Positions 42,897 through 53,300 of a DNA stretch of 64,000 nt are shown here, one piece after another. The stretch covers positions 1 through 64,000 of the forward strand of contig JAQYVZ010000012.1 of the NCBI GenBank assembly GCA_030145205.1, in the 5' to 3' direction. The notes under the pieces were generated by a model. The model did no database searches and had not been told where the DNA came from. It was given only the letters and a program-made list of their open reading frames with translations. This DNA comes from Desulfuromonadales bacterium. GTDB lineage: Bacteria; Desulfobacterota; Desulfuromonadia; Desulfuromonadales; BM103. Numbering within the stretch: the first letter of the stretch is position 1; the number at the start of each line of letters is the position of its first letter. Made by a program: the position numbers and the translations under genes.

Positions 42897-45800
42897 ATGG
42901 AGACCCTGTCGTTACAGGAGTGGTCGACAGCCCTGCAACAACAGGATGAAGCTGCCCTGGCACGACTGGTGAATTCTCTCGGCTTTGCAGAGGAACGCAA
43001 ATGTCTGGCGAACCTGTCCCTGCTGCACGACATTCTGGACGACCCGACCCTGCTGCTGGACATCGCCAAAACCGCCCTGACAGCAGCCGACCCCGACATG
43101 GCGCTCAACAACCTGGAGCGTCTGACCAATACCGTGTCGGGCGCTGACCTCGCACCGACACTCACCGACAGCACAACCTGTCGCTACCTGCTGACTGTTC
43201 TCGGCGCCTCGCCATTTTTGACCGGTATTCTCTGTCGCGAGCCCGCCTATTTCACCGAACTCTTCCCGGCCAAGGCATTTTATCAGGCGAAACAGGAAGC
43301 CGACATGCTGGCGGAGCTGCGCAGCCGTATCCCCGACTCGGCAAGTTTTGCCGAACTCCAGAAAGGTCTGCGTCTTTACAAGTCTCGCGAGATCTTGCGC
43401 ATCGGCAGCCGTGACCTGTGCGACCACGCCCGCCTGGAAGAAGTCACTGGTGAGCTGACCGCCCTGGCGGCATCCAGTCTGCAACGCGCCTATGAGATCT
43501 GCAGTCAACGTCTAAACGACGAATACGGTGAACCCGTCCTGGACGACACGGAAGGGAATTGTGAGCAGACACCGGAATTCACAATCTTAGGTATGGGCAA
43601 ATTCGGTGGTTTTGAACTGAACTTCTCTTCCGACATTGACCTGATCTACTTCTACACCACGGATCGAGGCCAAACGACAGGCGTGGCAGACGCTGCCGGG
43701 AAACTTCGTCAACAGATCCCCCTGCACAAGTATTATGTCCGTCTATCAGAGATGGTGACCAAAGCGCTCGGGCAGGTCACTGAAGACGGTTTCGTCTTCC
43801 GAGTCGATCTCCGTCTGCGCCCGGAAGGCAACAGCGGCGAAATGGCCCATTCGCTGCTCGCAGCGGAGATCTACTACGAAAGCTGGGGCCAAAGTTGGGA
43901 ACGCTCAGCCATGCTCAAGGCCCGTCCGGTTGCTGGCTCACTTTCGCTGGGCGAACATCTGCTGCATCGACTGGAGCCATTTATTTATCGCCGGCATCTC
44001 GATTACGCCATGATCGAGGACATCAAGATCATGAAACAGAAAATCGACTACAGCCTGACCCGTGAACGGGAAGGAGTCTTGAATCTGAAGCTCGGCAAAG
44101 GCGGCATCCGGGAAATCGAGTTTTTCATTCAGGCCCTACAATTGATTTATGCCGGCAAATCGCCAGCGCTGCGCGAAAGAAACTCTCTAAAGGCCCTGGT
44201 TATCCTTGAGCAAGAGGGGCTGGTCAAACCGGAAGAGTTCTCGCAACTCAGTGACGCCTATCGGTTTCTGCGCACAGTCGAACATAGAGTCCAGGTCTAC
44301 ATGGAGCAGCAAACCCACAATTTGCCGGCCCGGGATACGGACCTGCACGCGTTGGCAAGACGTTGTGGGTTCGAAGAGATTCAAAGTTTCAGCGACACCC
44401 TTCAACAGCATCGGGATAGCGTCAACAACATTTTTCGCGACCTGTTCTACACCAGCGAAGAGGAGCTCCCGGAACAGGTCAACCCCCGGGTTGCTTTCCT
44501 GTTCAGCCCGGATGCAGACTCCGACCAGTGCAAGGATATTCTCGAAGCAAAAGGCTTTAAAACTCCGGATGCGGCCTACGACAGCCTGCTCATGCTTCGC
44601 GAAGGGGGACACGGCCGTTTGACGGAGCGCGCACGGCGGGAACTGGACCGGATCGCGCCCTTGCTGTTCCAGGAGGTTCTGGACAGCCCGGACCCGCAAC
44701 TGGCACTACGGCAACTGGAACAGTTCCTGGTTGTCTGCCGACGGGCTCGCGGCACCTACTATGCCCTGTTGGCCGAAAACCCATCAATTATCAAGACGCT
44801 GGTGTCCCTGTTTGCAACCAGCCAGTTTTTGTCCCAAATTTTCATCAAGTACCCGGAAATTCTTGACTCCCTGGTTTCCAGCAGCCATGCGGTCACCACT
44901 AAGGACGCCGAGGCACTGCACACGAGTCTCAACGAATATCTCGACCAGACAGAAATCTACGAAGACAAACTTGATGCCTTACGGCGCTTCCGGAACGAAG
45001 AGGTCCTGCGGATCGCCATCAATGACCTGCAAGGAGACCTTCTTCAAGGGCAGATCGCCCGTCAGCTGTCGCTGGTTGCTGAAGTCTGTCTGCAACAAGC
45101 ACTGGTCATCGCCCAGCAAGAGCTGATCCCGCGTTACGGCCTGCCCTTCTGTTGCCACCAGGACGAAACCTGTGAACATCAGGCGACATTCGCGATTATC
45201 GGCTTGGGGAAATTGGGCGGCATGGAATTGAATTACCATTCCGATCTGGACATCATCTTTCTCTATGAAGGGGAGGGACACACGCTTCCCGCAGAAGGCA
45301 CCGACCCGGGGCGCTACAGGTCACAGACCAACCAGCAGTACTTTGCACGCCTGGCCCAGCGGATCATCTCCGTATTGACCCTGATGACCCGTGAAGGCAC
45401 TCTCTACGAAATCGATACCCGCTTGCGCCCGTCGGGCAATCAGGGCCAACTTGTAACCTCCTTGCCGGCATTCAAAGCCTACCATGAGGAAAGTGCCGCC
45501 TCCTGGGAAAGACAGTCCTTGCTCAAGGCTCGGGTCGTTGCCGGCGATGTGGGCCTGGCCGCCGGGCTACAGAAGTTGACGACCGAGATTGTTTACGAAC
45601 GGCCCTTGCCAGACAGTCTGTCCACCGAAATTTATCGACTAAGACAACGGATGGAGAAAGAGCTCGGCAAAGAAGACTCCCAACACAGAAACATCAAGAC
45701 CGGACATGGCGGCATGGTTGACGTCGAGTTTCTTGTTCAGTTTTTACAATTGCAACATGGCCGTCAGCATACCGAAATTCGGTCGCGCAACACTCTGGAC

Positions 45801-46091
45801 GCCCTGCAGGCGCTGCAGGAAGCCGACCTGCTGCCAACGGAGGACGCCGAGCGTTTGTCCAACGGCTACAAGTTTCTGCGACGCCTGGAGAACAAACTGC
45901 GCCTGGTCCATGACCAGTCGATCAACCAGCTCTCTGCCGACCCAACCTATCTGAACAAACTGGCCAGACATCTGGGATACCAACAGACACCCGGTCAGCG
46001 CCCAGAACAGGTCTTTGAACGAGACTATGCGCAAATCACTGAGGATATTCGCAACATCTTCGAACACTCTCTGGGGGGAGATCACGAATGA
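42897..46091 (+). CDS. glnE: Bifunctional glutamine-synthetase adenylyltransferase/deadenylyltransferase
   Basis: The 1064-residue enzyme adds or removes AMP on glutamine synthetase in answer to nitrogen status, signalled through PII. Two nucleotidyltransferase domains are present. The N-terminal one (about 100-420) has GMGKFGGFELNFSSDIDLIYFY. The C-terminal one (about 650-900) has GLGKLGGMELNYHSDLDIIFLY. Each is followed by RLRP and by a helical regulatory bundle. The ATG immediately follows the mtnA TGA, and the stop overlaps the next start by 4 bp. glnB and glnA are not in the window. Confidence 0.96.
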   Translation: METLSLQEWSTALQQQDEAALARLVNSLGFAEERKCLANLSLLHDILDDPTLLLDIAKTALTAADPDMALNNLERLTNTVSGADLAPTLTDSTTCRYLLTVLGASPFLTGILCREPAYFTELFPAKAFYQAKQEADMLAELRSRIPDSASFAELQKGLRLYKSREILRIGSRDLCDHARLEEVTGELTALAASSLQRAYEICSQRLNDEYGEPVLDDTEGNCEQTPEFTILGMGKFGGFELNFSSDIDLIYFYTTDRGQTTGVADAAGKLRQQIPLHKYYVRLSEMVTKALGQVTEDGFVFRVDLRLRPEGNSGEMAHSLLAAEIYYESWGQSWERSAMLKARPVAGSLSLGEHLLHRLEPFIYRRHLDYAMIEDIKIMKQKIDYSLTREREGVLNLKLGKGGIREIEFFIQALQLIYAGKSPALRERNSLKALVILEQEGLVKPEEFSQLSDAYRFLRTVEHRVQVYMEQQTHNLPARDTDLHALARRCGFEEIQSFSDTLQQHRDSVNNIFRDLFYTSEEELPEQVNPRVAFLFSPDADSDQCKDILEAKGFKTPDAAYDSLLMLREGGHGRLTERARRELDRIAPLLFQEVLDSPDPQLALRQLEQFLVVCRRARGTYYALLAENPSIIKTLVSLFATSQFLSQIFIKYPEILDSLVSSSHAVTTKDAEALHTSLNEYLDQTEIYEDKLDALRRFRNEEVLRIAINDLQGDLLQGQIARQLSLVAEVCLQQALVIAQQELIPRYGLPFCCHQDETCEHQATFAIIGLGKLGGMELNYHSDLDIIFLYEGEGHTLPAEGTDPGRYRSQTNQQYFARLAQRIISVLTLMTREGTLYEIDTRLRPSGNQGQLVTSLPAFKAYHEESAASWERQSLLKARVVAGDVGLAAGLQKLTTEIVYERPLPDSLSTEIYRLRQRMEKELGKEDSQHRNIKTGHGGMVDVEFLVQFLQLQHGRQHTEIRSRNTLDALQALQEADLLPTEDAERLSNGYKFLRRLENKLRLVHDQSINQLSADPTYLNKLARHLGYQQTPGQRPEQVFERDYAQITEDIRNIFEHSLGGDHE

Positions 46092-47998
46092 GCGACACAC
46101 AGGCACAAGAAAAACGCATTCTGCTGGTGGACGATGACCCGAATATCTGTCGTTTCATTAGCGAATCTCTACGATTGCGAGGCTTTGCCGTCGATACCTT
46201 CGCTTCGGCGGAAGAGACCCTGAAAACTCTGGAAGAGTCGGCCTATGATTTGGCACTACTCGACATCCTGCTCCCCGGAGATAATGGCCTGCAGCTCTGT
46301 CGAACCATTCGCAGTCTGCCCGACAAACAATCGTTGCCGGTCATCATGATGACCGCCTTCTACCGTCAGGCTGACCAGATCCGTGAGGCGCGCGATCTGT
46401 ACGGGGCCACGGATTACCTGCTCAAACCCTTCCCCTTGCAAACCCTGCATGCCAAAATCGATCAATTGATCGGTGCTGTGGAGCAACAAGCGGTTGAGGG
46501 TCGCATTGACATCAACGGCAATCTGCAGGAAACCTCTATGCCACGCATCCTGCATAACCTCTACAGCCTGCGCGCCACCGGACTGTTGCATCTGGAACGA
46601 GGCGACTTGAAAAAGGTCGTCTACATCAAAAACGGCTATCCGATTTTCGTGCGGTCCAACCTGGTCCGGGAATTTCTGGGGCAGCGTCTGGTCAACGATG
46701 GCGTCATCTCTGCCGATGAGTTGGCATCATCCCTCGATCTGGCTAAAGACACCGGCCAGAAGCACGGAACGGCGCTGGTTACCATGGGATTACTGACGCC
46801 ACATCAGCTCAACGACGCTCTGCAGCAACAGATCGTCGACAAATTATTGGACATTTTCGCCTGGCCTCAAGGCGACTATCGGTTTGTCCAGGCCCGCGAG
46901 TTCAAACAGGGGGTCACCAGTATTGTCCTGTCGCCGGCTAATTTGATCTTGCAGGGGCTAAAGCAGCATGCCAGCCGGGAACAGATCGCGGCCATTCTCG
47001 AACCGCACATGGAGCGCTATCCGCAAATGGCGGAAAACCCGCTTTACCGGTTTCAAGAGATTCAGATCTCCTCATACGACAACCGCATTCTGGAACAATG
47101 CGACGGCCAATCGACTCTCGCCGAGGTTCTCAACCGGCACCAACTGTCACGCAAGGAAGTTGATCCCCTGCTCGCCGCCCTGTTGGCCACCGGCATTCTG
47201 ATCAGCAGGCCGGAGCCTTGCCTGGCAAGCGAAGCGGAACCGTGTGAAGAGGCCTCCCAGCTACGGGAACGCCGTGAAACATTCCTGAAAGAGTACACCT
47301 GGATGATGCAGCAGGATTTTTTCTCTCTACTGGGACAAAATGAAACGGCCAACCGGGAAAACATCCGGAAAGCCTATTACGGTCTGGTCAAAAAGTACCA
47401 CCCCGACCGCTTTTTCGAACAGGACCTGCTGACCGACCTCAAGGAACAGGTCAACGCCCTGTTCCAGAGAATCAACGAGGCCCACGAAACCTTGATTGAT
47501 CCGATCCGGAGAGAACAGTACCTCAGCGAATTAAGAGGACCAAAACCGGAGAAGACCGACTTGGACGTCTTGCTCCAAGCGGAGGCGGCCTTCCACCGGG
47601 GCATGACCTTTTTCCGCAGGAAAAAATTTGCCGAGGCCCTGGCAGAGTTTGATCAGGCTGTCGAACACGCTCCCCTGGAAGCAGAATACCTGACCTATCA
47701 GGCCTGGGCTTCCGTCAAAAACGCGCCGAACGACTCACATCGTGCCGAAAAGGCCAAGCAGGCTCTGCTGAAATCGGTACAGATGAACCCGCGACTTGCC
47801 GTGACCCATCTCTACCTGGGATACCTTCTGAAAAACGAAGGCAAAGAGAAAGAAGCGCTGCGCCGCTTTGAACGCACGATTCAGTACAACCCCGACTGTA
47901 CCGACGCTGTGCGCGAGCTGCGCTTGTACAAAATGCGCAACAAGGAGACCGAGAAGAGTTCGAAACGGGGTGGATTTTTCAGAAAACCGAAGGATTAG
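46088..47998 (+). CDS. Response regulator fused to DUF4388, J-domain and TPR
   Basis: The 636-residue protein joins four parts. A receiver domain (about 10-125) has phospho-acceptor Asp59 in LALLDILLPG and lysine 113 in LLKPF. A DUF4388/PATAN-like region (about 135-375) includes TSMPRILHNLYSLRATGLLHLE in parts and KKVVYIKNGYPIFV. A J-domain (about 409-480) has an intact HPD motif, VKKYHPDRF (residues 438-440). A helical C-terminal part (about 492-625) has at least two TPR-like repeats, AEFDQAVEHAPLEAEYLTYQAW and HLYLGYLLKNEGKEKEALRRFER. No DNA-binding domain is visible. It overlaps glnE (ATGA), so it is translated with nitrogen control. A chaperone-linked signalling role is inference. Confidence 0.85.
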   Translation: MSDTQAQEKRILLVDDDPNICRFISESLRLRGFAVDTFASAEETLKTLEESAYDLALLDILLPGDNGLQLCRTIRSLPDKQSLPVIMMTAFYRQADQIREARDLYGATDYLLKPFPLQTLHAKIDQLIGAVEQQAVEGRIDINGNLQETSMPRILHNLYSLRATGLLHLERGDLKKVVYIKNGYPIFVRSNLVREFLGQRLVNDGVISADELASSLDLAKDTGQKHGTALVTMGLLTPHQLNDALQQQIVDKLLDIFAWPQGDYRFVQAREFKQGVTSIVLSPANLILQGLKQHASREQIAAILEPHMERYPQMAENPLYRFQEIQISSYDNRILEQCDGQSTLAEVLNRHQLSRKEVDPLLAALLATGILISRPEPCLASEAEPCEEASQLRERRETFLKEYTWMMQQDFFSLLGQNETANRENIRKAYYGLVKKYHPDRFFEQDLLTDLKEQVNALFQRINEAHETLIDPIRREQYLSELRGPKPEKTDLDVLLQAEAAFHRGMTFFRRKKFAEALAEFDQAVEHAPLEAEYLTYQAWASVKNAPNDSHRAEKAKQALLKSVQMNPRLAVTHLYLGYLLKNEGKEKEALRRFERTIQYNPDCTDAVRELRLYKMRNKETEKSSKRGGFFRKPKD

Positions 47999-48690
47999 GG
48001 AAGAAGCCCCCACGGGTCACTCGGCAAGGCCAGCCAACTGAGACAGGCATCCTGCGGGGTGATCCCCGCCAGCGCGCACGCTTTCTCCGCACAGACCCGT
48101 TCCACGTACAGGGCCAGTGTCGCACTTAGCCAGGCATCATCCAGTCGGAACAGAACTCCGAGCTGGACCGCACGCTTTCCGGAGACATCCCCGGCGGGGA
48201 GCTGATAAAGCACCTCGCCCGGCAGATAAAGGCTGCGCACGCCCAGAACAACCTCAATTGCCAGGGACTCCCCTGGGGGCGGCTCCTCAGGACAGATCAG
48301 CCGCGCACCTCTTCCGGACAGCGACGACAACTCAACCGACATCATCTGCCCCGCCACAAACAGCTTGGCCGGCAACTTCAGGGAAATCCGCATCTGGGTC
48401 CGCGGCTTCGGGAAAAACTGTTCCTCAATGCATCGGTAAAGAGCAACCAGCGAAAGCGGTATCTTCAGATGGCGCTCAGCGACCTCCAGGGGTGCCAGCC
48501 AGACCCGTTTGTCAGCGGGGATGGGCTCCGCAATTCCCCATTCGACAAAAACCAGCCCTGCAGAAGGCAGGTGGTCCGTCAGCTCATACTTCCAGTTCTC
48601 GAACACCGCCGTCAACAGTTTGGTGACTTCGCGATTGCGGGTCACCACAGCCAAACTCGGTCGTCTTTTTTTTTGCTTGTCCAGCAACAT
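47995..48690 (-). CDS. PilZ-like domain protein
   Basis: The 231-residue protein has a C-terminal half that reads as a PilZ c-di-GMP-binding domain. It shows PRTQMR (RxxxR) near residue 97 and SLSGRGARL about 25 residues later. The expected D/NxSxxG turn is SxSxxG here, so binding may be weakened. The first 90 residues contain a receiver-like or partner region without a clear phospho-acceptor. GGGGGG lies 4 bases before the ATG. Its stop overlaps the convergent REC-DUF4388-J gene by 4 bp. It is the last gene of the minus-strand group that includes the SpoIIE phosphatase. Confidence 0.7.
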   Translation of the reverse strand: MLLDKQKKRRPSLAVVTRNREVTKLLTAVFENWKYELTDHLPSAGLVFVEWGIAEPIPADKRVWLAPLEVAERHLKIPLSLVALYRCIEEQFFPKPRTQMRISLKLPAKLFVAGQMMSVELSSLSGRGARLICPEEPPPGESLAIEVVLGVRSLYLPGEVLYQLPAGDVSGKRAVQLGVLFRLDDAWLSATLALYVERVCAEKACALAGITPQDACLSWLALPSDPWGLLP

Positions 48691-48722
48691 GTTTCCCCCC
48701 TCTATTTATACCTGTACCAGGA

Positions 48723-49514
48723 TCACAAGCCTCCACCGAACGGGTGCATGTCCAGAATAATGGCCGTACAGTCATCAACCGTCGGCTGTCCGGCCAAATG
48801 ACCGCGTAGCGCGTCAAACACCCCCTCCAGACATTCCAAGTGATCACCCTGAAGGCTTGCCAGCGCGGTCTCAAGCCGGGTCGCGCCAAAAACATTACCC
48901 GCTGGATCCAAACCATCGACCAGACCGTCAGTATAGAGCAGCAGCCGATCATTCACCTCAAAACGGAAGGTTTGTTCCTCCAGATCCGGCTGATCAAAAT
49001 AGCCGAGCGGGTGGCCAGTCGTGACCAACTTCAACAGCGAATCGCCGCGGCGCACCAGGCCAGTCGGGTGGCCGGCACTCACATAACGCATGCTCAAGCT
49101 GTCCGGATCGATCACGCCGAAGAACAGGGTCGTCGAAAAAAAATGGTCGTAAAGCGATGATCGCTTCGCAAAAGATCGCAGGAAACAGTTCAGCTCGGTT
49201 ACCGTCGCCAGAGGGTCGCAGGTCCCCTGGACCGCCCGGTGCAGGTAACCGTAAACCAAAGACATGATGATCGAGGCGTGCAGGCCATGGCCGGTCACAT
49301 CACCGATCAATAGCGCCTGGCAGCCATCTCCGAGCGGGATAAAATCATAATAATCGCCGCCAAGCACCGCCGCCATGTGATTCTCAACACCGATGCAGCA
49401 CCAGTTGCAGAGCGGCGAACTCTTCGGGAAGAGCAGTGCCTGGACCTCCCCGGCCAGAAGCATATCGATCGGCAGGCTGGTATGGCGGTCCTCCCTGGTC
49501 AGCACATCTCCCAT
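48723..49514 (-). CDS. PP2C/SpoIIE-family serine phosphatase
   Basis: The 263-residue protein is a stand-alone phosphatase domain. Metal-binding aspartates are seen in LGGDYYDFIPL, LIGDVTGHGLHASIIMS, LYTDGLVDGL and VDDCTAIIL. Such proteins usually dephosphorylate anti-sigma-factor antagonists or act as outputs of receivers. No anti-sigma antagonist gene lies next to it; the PilZ-like gene follows 32 bp later. Its start overlaps ttcA by 16 bp, with GGGAGG before the ATG, so translation is coupled to ttcA. Confidence 0.88.
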   Translation of the reverse strand: MGDVLTREDRHTSLPIDMLLAGEVQALLFPKSSPLCNWCCIGVENHMAAVLGGDYYDFIPLGDGCQALLIGDVTGHGLHASIIMSLVYGYLHRAVQGTCDPLATVTELNCFLRSFAKRSSLYDHFFSTTLFFGVIDPDSLSMRYVSAGHPTGLVRRGDSLLKLVTTGHPLGYFDQPDLEEQTFRFEVNDRLLLYTDGLVDGLDPAGNVFGATRLETALASLQGDHLECLEGVFDALRGHLAGQPTVDDCTAIILDMHPFGGGL

Positions 49515-50299
49515 GGGCAGTCCTCCCGTTGTGTTTCACACGACTCCATCAAAGCAGAGTCGAGCAAGTGCCGCGGCTGCACATTCGACATAGCCCGCAA
49601 CAGGCTCTGACGAAGATTGGGAATGTCGCGGCTCAAATCGTTGACGAGCCGTTTCATCGCCTGGCGTTTCTGATCAGTCTGGTCGCATACCGGGCAGCTG
49701 CAACAAATAATCGGGAGGTCCTGAGAAGCAACCCAGTCAATTATAGCCTGTTCCGGCACATACACCAGCGGACGGATAACCGTATGCCGGCCATTTTCTG
49801 CCAACAGTCGTGGACTCATTGCCGCAAGCCGGCCGACATAAAACTGGTTCAGCAGCAGTGTTTCAATTGCGTCATCGAGATGATGACCGAGGGCCAGCTT
49901 GTTACAGCCAAGACGATCCATCACGGTGTAAAGCACACCCCGCCGCAAGCGGGCACAAAAAGCGCAGTAGGAACTCCCCGGTCGACGCTTCTCGGCGATG
50001 ATCTCACGGAAATTTGCCGTTTCCAGATGGTAGGGTATGTTGAGTTTCTGCAGATACACTTCAAGCAGGTCGACGCGGTAGCCGGGAAAACCAGGATCGA
50101 CATTCACGGCAATCAGTTCAAACGGAACCGGTGCCCGACGATACAAATCTTCCAGCACTTGCAGCAGTAGCCAGGAATCCTTGCCACCGGAAACGGCAAC
50201 GGCAATCCGGTCATCAGCCTCGATCAGGCCATAATCCCCGATCGCGCGACCGACCTGCCGGCGAATCTGCCGGAACTGCTGTTCAGCGGGAATGGTCAC
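49499..50299 (-). CDS. ttcA: tRNA 2-thiocytidine biosynthesis protein, TtcA family
   Basis: The 266-residue enzyme thiolates cytidine 32 of some tRNAs. It has the PP-loop ATPase motif VAVSGGKDSWLLL, the cluster-binding CAFCARLRRG and the second CxxC-like CCSCPVC. GHHLDDAIETLLLNQFY is a further TtcA mark. The sulphur is delivered through an iron-sulphur cluster. It lies 62 bp after the RND permease gene in the same direction, without a terminator, so it may be read from the efflux transcript as well as from its own promoter. Confidence 0.9.
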   Translation of the reverse strand: MTIPAEQQFRQIRRQVGRAIGDYGLIEADDRIAVAVSGGKDSWLLLQVLEDLYRRAPVPFELIAVNVDPGFPGYRVDLLEVYLQKLNIPYHLETANFREIIAEKRRPGSSYCAFCARLRRGVLYTVMDRLGCNKLALGHHLDDAIETLLLNQFYVGRLAAMSPRLLAENGRHTVIRPLVYVPEQAIIDWVASQDLPIICCSCPVCDQTDQKRQAMKRLVNDLSRDIPNLRQSLLRAMSNVQPRHLLDSALMESCETQREDCPWEMC

Positions 50300-50361
50300 C
50301 CGTAGCCCTTTCTATTGTGTTTCCGACATATTAGCTGTATTCGTCAGACCAAGGCAAGTGT

Positions 50362-53300
50362 CTAAAATCCGAGGCCCCGCTTCACATCCTCCAAAACTAG
50401 ATACAAGGTTGGAATCAACAACAGGGTGATGCCGGTCGCGAACATAATACCGAACGCCAGACTGATCGCCATCGGGATCAAAAACTGCGCCTGCACACTG
50501 GTTTCCAGAATCATCGGCATCAGGCCAAAGAAGGTGGTCAACGAGGTGAGCAGGATCGGCCGGAAACGACGTTGACCCGCGACAATAAGAGCCTCGAAGG
50601 TCGGCAGCCCATCACTGCGATGGCGGTTGACGTAATCAATCAGCAGCAGAGAATCGTTGACGACCACTCCAGCCAGGGCAACAAGTCCGAAGATGCTCAG
50701 GATGCTCAGGTCAAAGCCCATAATGAAGTGACCGATCACTGCGCCAACGATCCCGAACGGAATGGCCGCCATAATCAACAGAGGCTGTGCATAGCTGCGA
50801 AAAGCAATCGCCAGCAGGGCAAAGATGCCGAGCAGGGCCATCAGGAAACCGGTCTTCATGCTCTCCATCGATTCCTTGCGGTTCTTGTCTTCCCCTTCCA
50901 TATCGTAACTCAGTCCCGGATAGTCAGCGATCAGGTCCGGTAGCTCTTTGCTCTTCAACTCCTCAAGGATTTCCTCGGCGTTGGCGACCTGGCTGTTCAC
51001 ATAGCCTTCAACGCTGATCACCCGCTTGCGGTCAGTCCGATTGATGGTACTGAACCCGCGACTCTCCACAATTTCTGCCGCCCGGTTCAGCGGGAGTTCA
51101 CCGCCACCCGGAGTTCGGATACGCAGCTGCTCCAGGTCCCAAAGCCGTTTCCGGCTCTCCTCCGGGTAGCGCACCTTGATTTTGACCTCGTTGCGCCCGC
51201 GCTGCAGCCGTAGCGCTTCGGACCCGTAAAAAGCGGCCCGCAACTGCCGACCCAGCTCCTGCTCGGTAATCCCAAGCGTCCGCGCCTCCGGCTTGAGATG
51301 AACCTTCAGCTCACGCTTGCCAATCGTGTAGTTGTCGGTAATATCATTGGTTCCTGGGTAGGCGGCAATGGTGGTCTTCAGCCGTTCCGCAGCCTGATCG
51401 AGTACATCAAAATCTTCATGGGCCAGCTGGATATTGATATTGGCGCCAAAATGCATCAGGTTCGAAGTGAAGGTCAACGTCTCGACACCGGGGACCTCAC
51501 CAATTTCCTGCCGCCAACGTTCCGAGATCTCCGAAGCAACGATGCTGCGGTTTTCACTCGGGGTCAGGTACATGACAATGCTTGACAGGTTGCCGCCTGA
51601 GCTGGTGAAGGTCCCACCCGGGCCGCGGTCCAGAGTCGAAGAGCCAACCACCGCGTAAACGTTGCGCATAACAGTTTCACCCTCCGGCAGCTGGCTATCG
51701 AACTCACGGGCGACCTTCAGACCGGCCTGGACGATGCGCTCCTGGACCTTGGCCGTCTGGACAACCGGCGTCCCTGGCGCCAGCTCCAGCGCGACCCGGA
51801 TATCATCACCATCCACCTCCGGCATGAAACGGAATTTAACTATGCCACCACCGACCAGGCCGCCACCGGCGACCAGCAGGACGCCGAGTGCCACAGCCAC
51901 CGTTGCATAACGGTAACGCAGACTCAAATCGAGCAGTCGCCGGTAAGGGCCTTGGATAAAAACGTCCAGGCGCTCGCCAAAACGACGTCGCAGTCGATCA
52001 ACTCCCCCAATAAGGCCATGCGTATATTGACGCGGTTTACCCAACGCCAGGTGGGCCGGCAGGATAAACAGGCACTCGATCAGCGAGACCAGCAGGATCA
52101 CGATAACAATTGTCGGAATCACCCCAATGAACTTGCCCATAATCCCGCTGATATAAAGCAGCGGCATGAACGCCGTCACCGACGTAAGAATCGCAAAAAC
52201 CACAGGCAGCGCCACTTCGGTAGCCCCATTTTTTGCCGCCAGCAGGTAAGGCACACCAGACTGGCGCTGCTCGTAGATGTTCTCGCCAACTACGATCGCA
52301 TCGTCAACCACGATACCGAGCGCCATAATAAAGGCAAACAGCGAGATCATGTTGATCGAGACGTCCATGGCCGGCATGAACATCAGCGCCCCGCAGAAAG
52401 AGATCGGGATGCCGAGCATCACCCACAACGCCAGGCGAATTTCCAGGAACAGACCCAGCACCAGGAACACCAGCACCAGGCCGATTGTCGCATTCTTGAC
52501 CAGCAGATCCTTACGACTCTTGAACAATTCCGAGTCGTCTTTCAATGTATCAACCCGCACAGAAGTCGGCAAATCTGGACGTTTCTGCGCCACAAACTCC
52601 TTAACAGTTTCAGCAATTTCAGTCGGCTTCTGATCGCCGACGCGGTAGACCTTGACCATGGCCGCAGGCTTGCCGTCAAAGGTTGCAAACTGGTCGGTTT
52701 CCTCGAAGCTGTCGCGCACCCGGGCAATGTCGCCAAGGGTTATTTCCGTGCCGGCCTCAGTCGTCAGCACTACGATATCGGCATACTCATGACCGGTGTA
52801 GCGCCGCTCCTTGGTCCGAATCAGGATTTCACCACCCGGCGCCTTGATGGTCCCGCCGGGCAGATCGACAGACGCCTGCCTGACCCGTGAGGCCACCTGA
52901 TCGAGGGTCAACCCATAACGCCGTAACTGCTCTTCCGACAGTTCGATGGCAATTTCGTAAGGACGCACGCCATCAAGATCGACCTGGGTAATATTGGGCA
53001 GCAGCAGCAGCTCGTCACGCAACTGCTCCGCCTGTTCCCGCAAGCTGCGCTCCGGCAAATCACCATAGACGACAACCGAGATGACCTGGCGCCGATTGAG
53101 CATCTTGCTGATCACCGGTTCTTCGGAATCCAACGGAAAGGTCGTGATTCGGTCAACTTCGCTCTTGATGTCCTGCAGGACCGTATCGGCGTCAGCGTTC
53201 GTTTCCAGTTCGGCAATCACATAGCCGAAACCTTCTGCAGCCTGAGCGGTCAACTGCTTGATGCCGTCGATGCCGGTCAGGTTCTCCTCAATCTTGAGGA

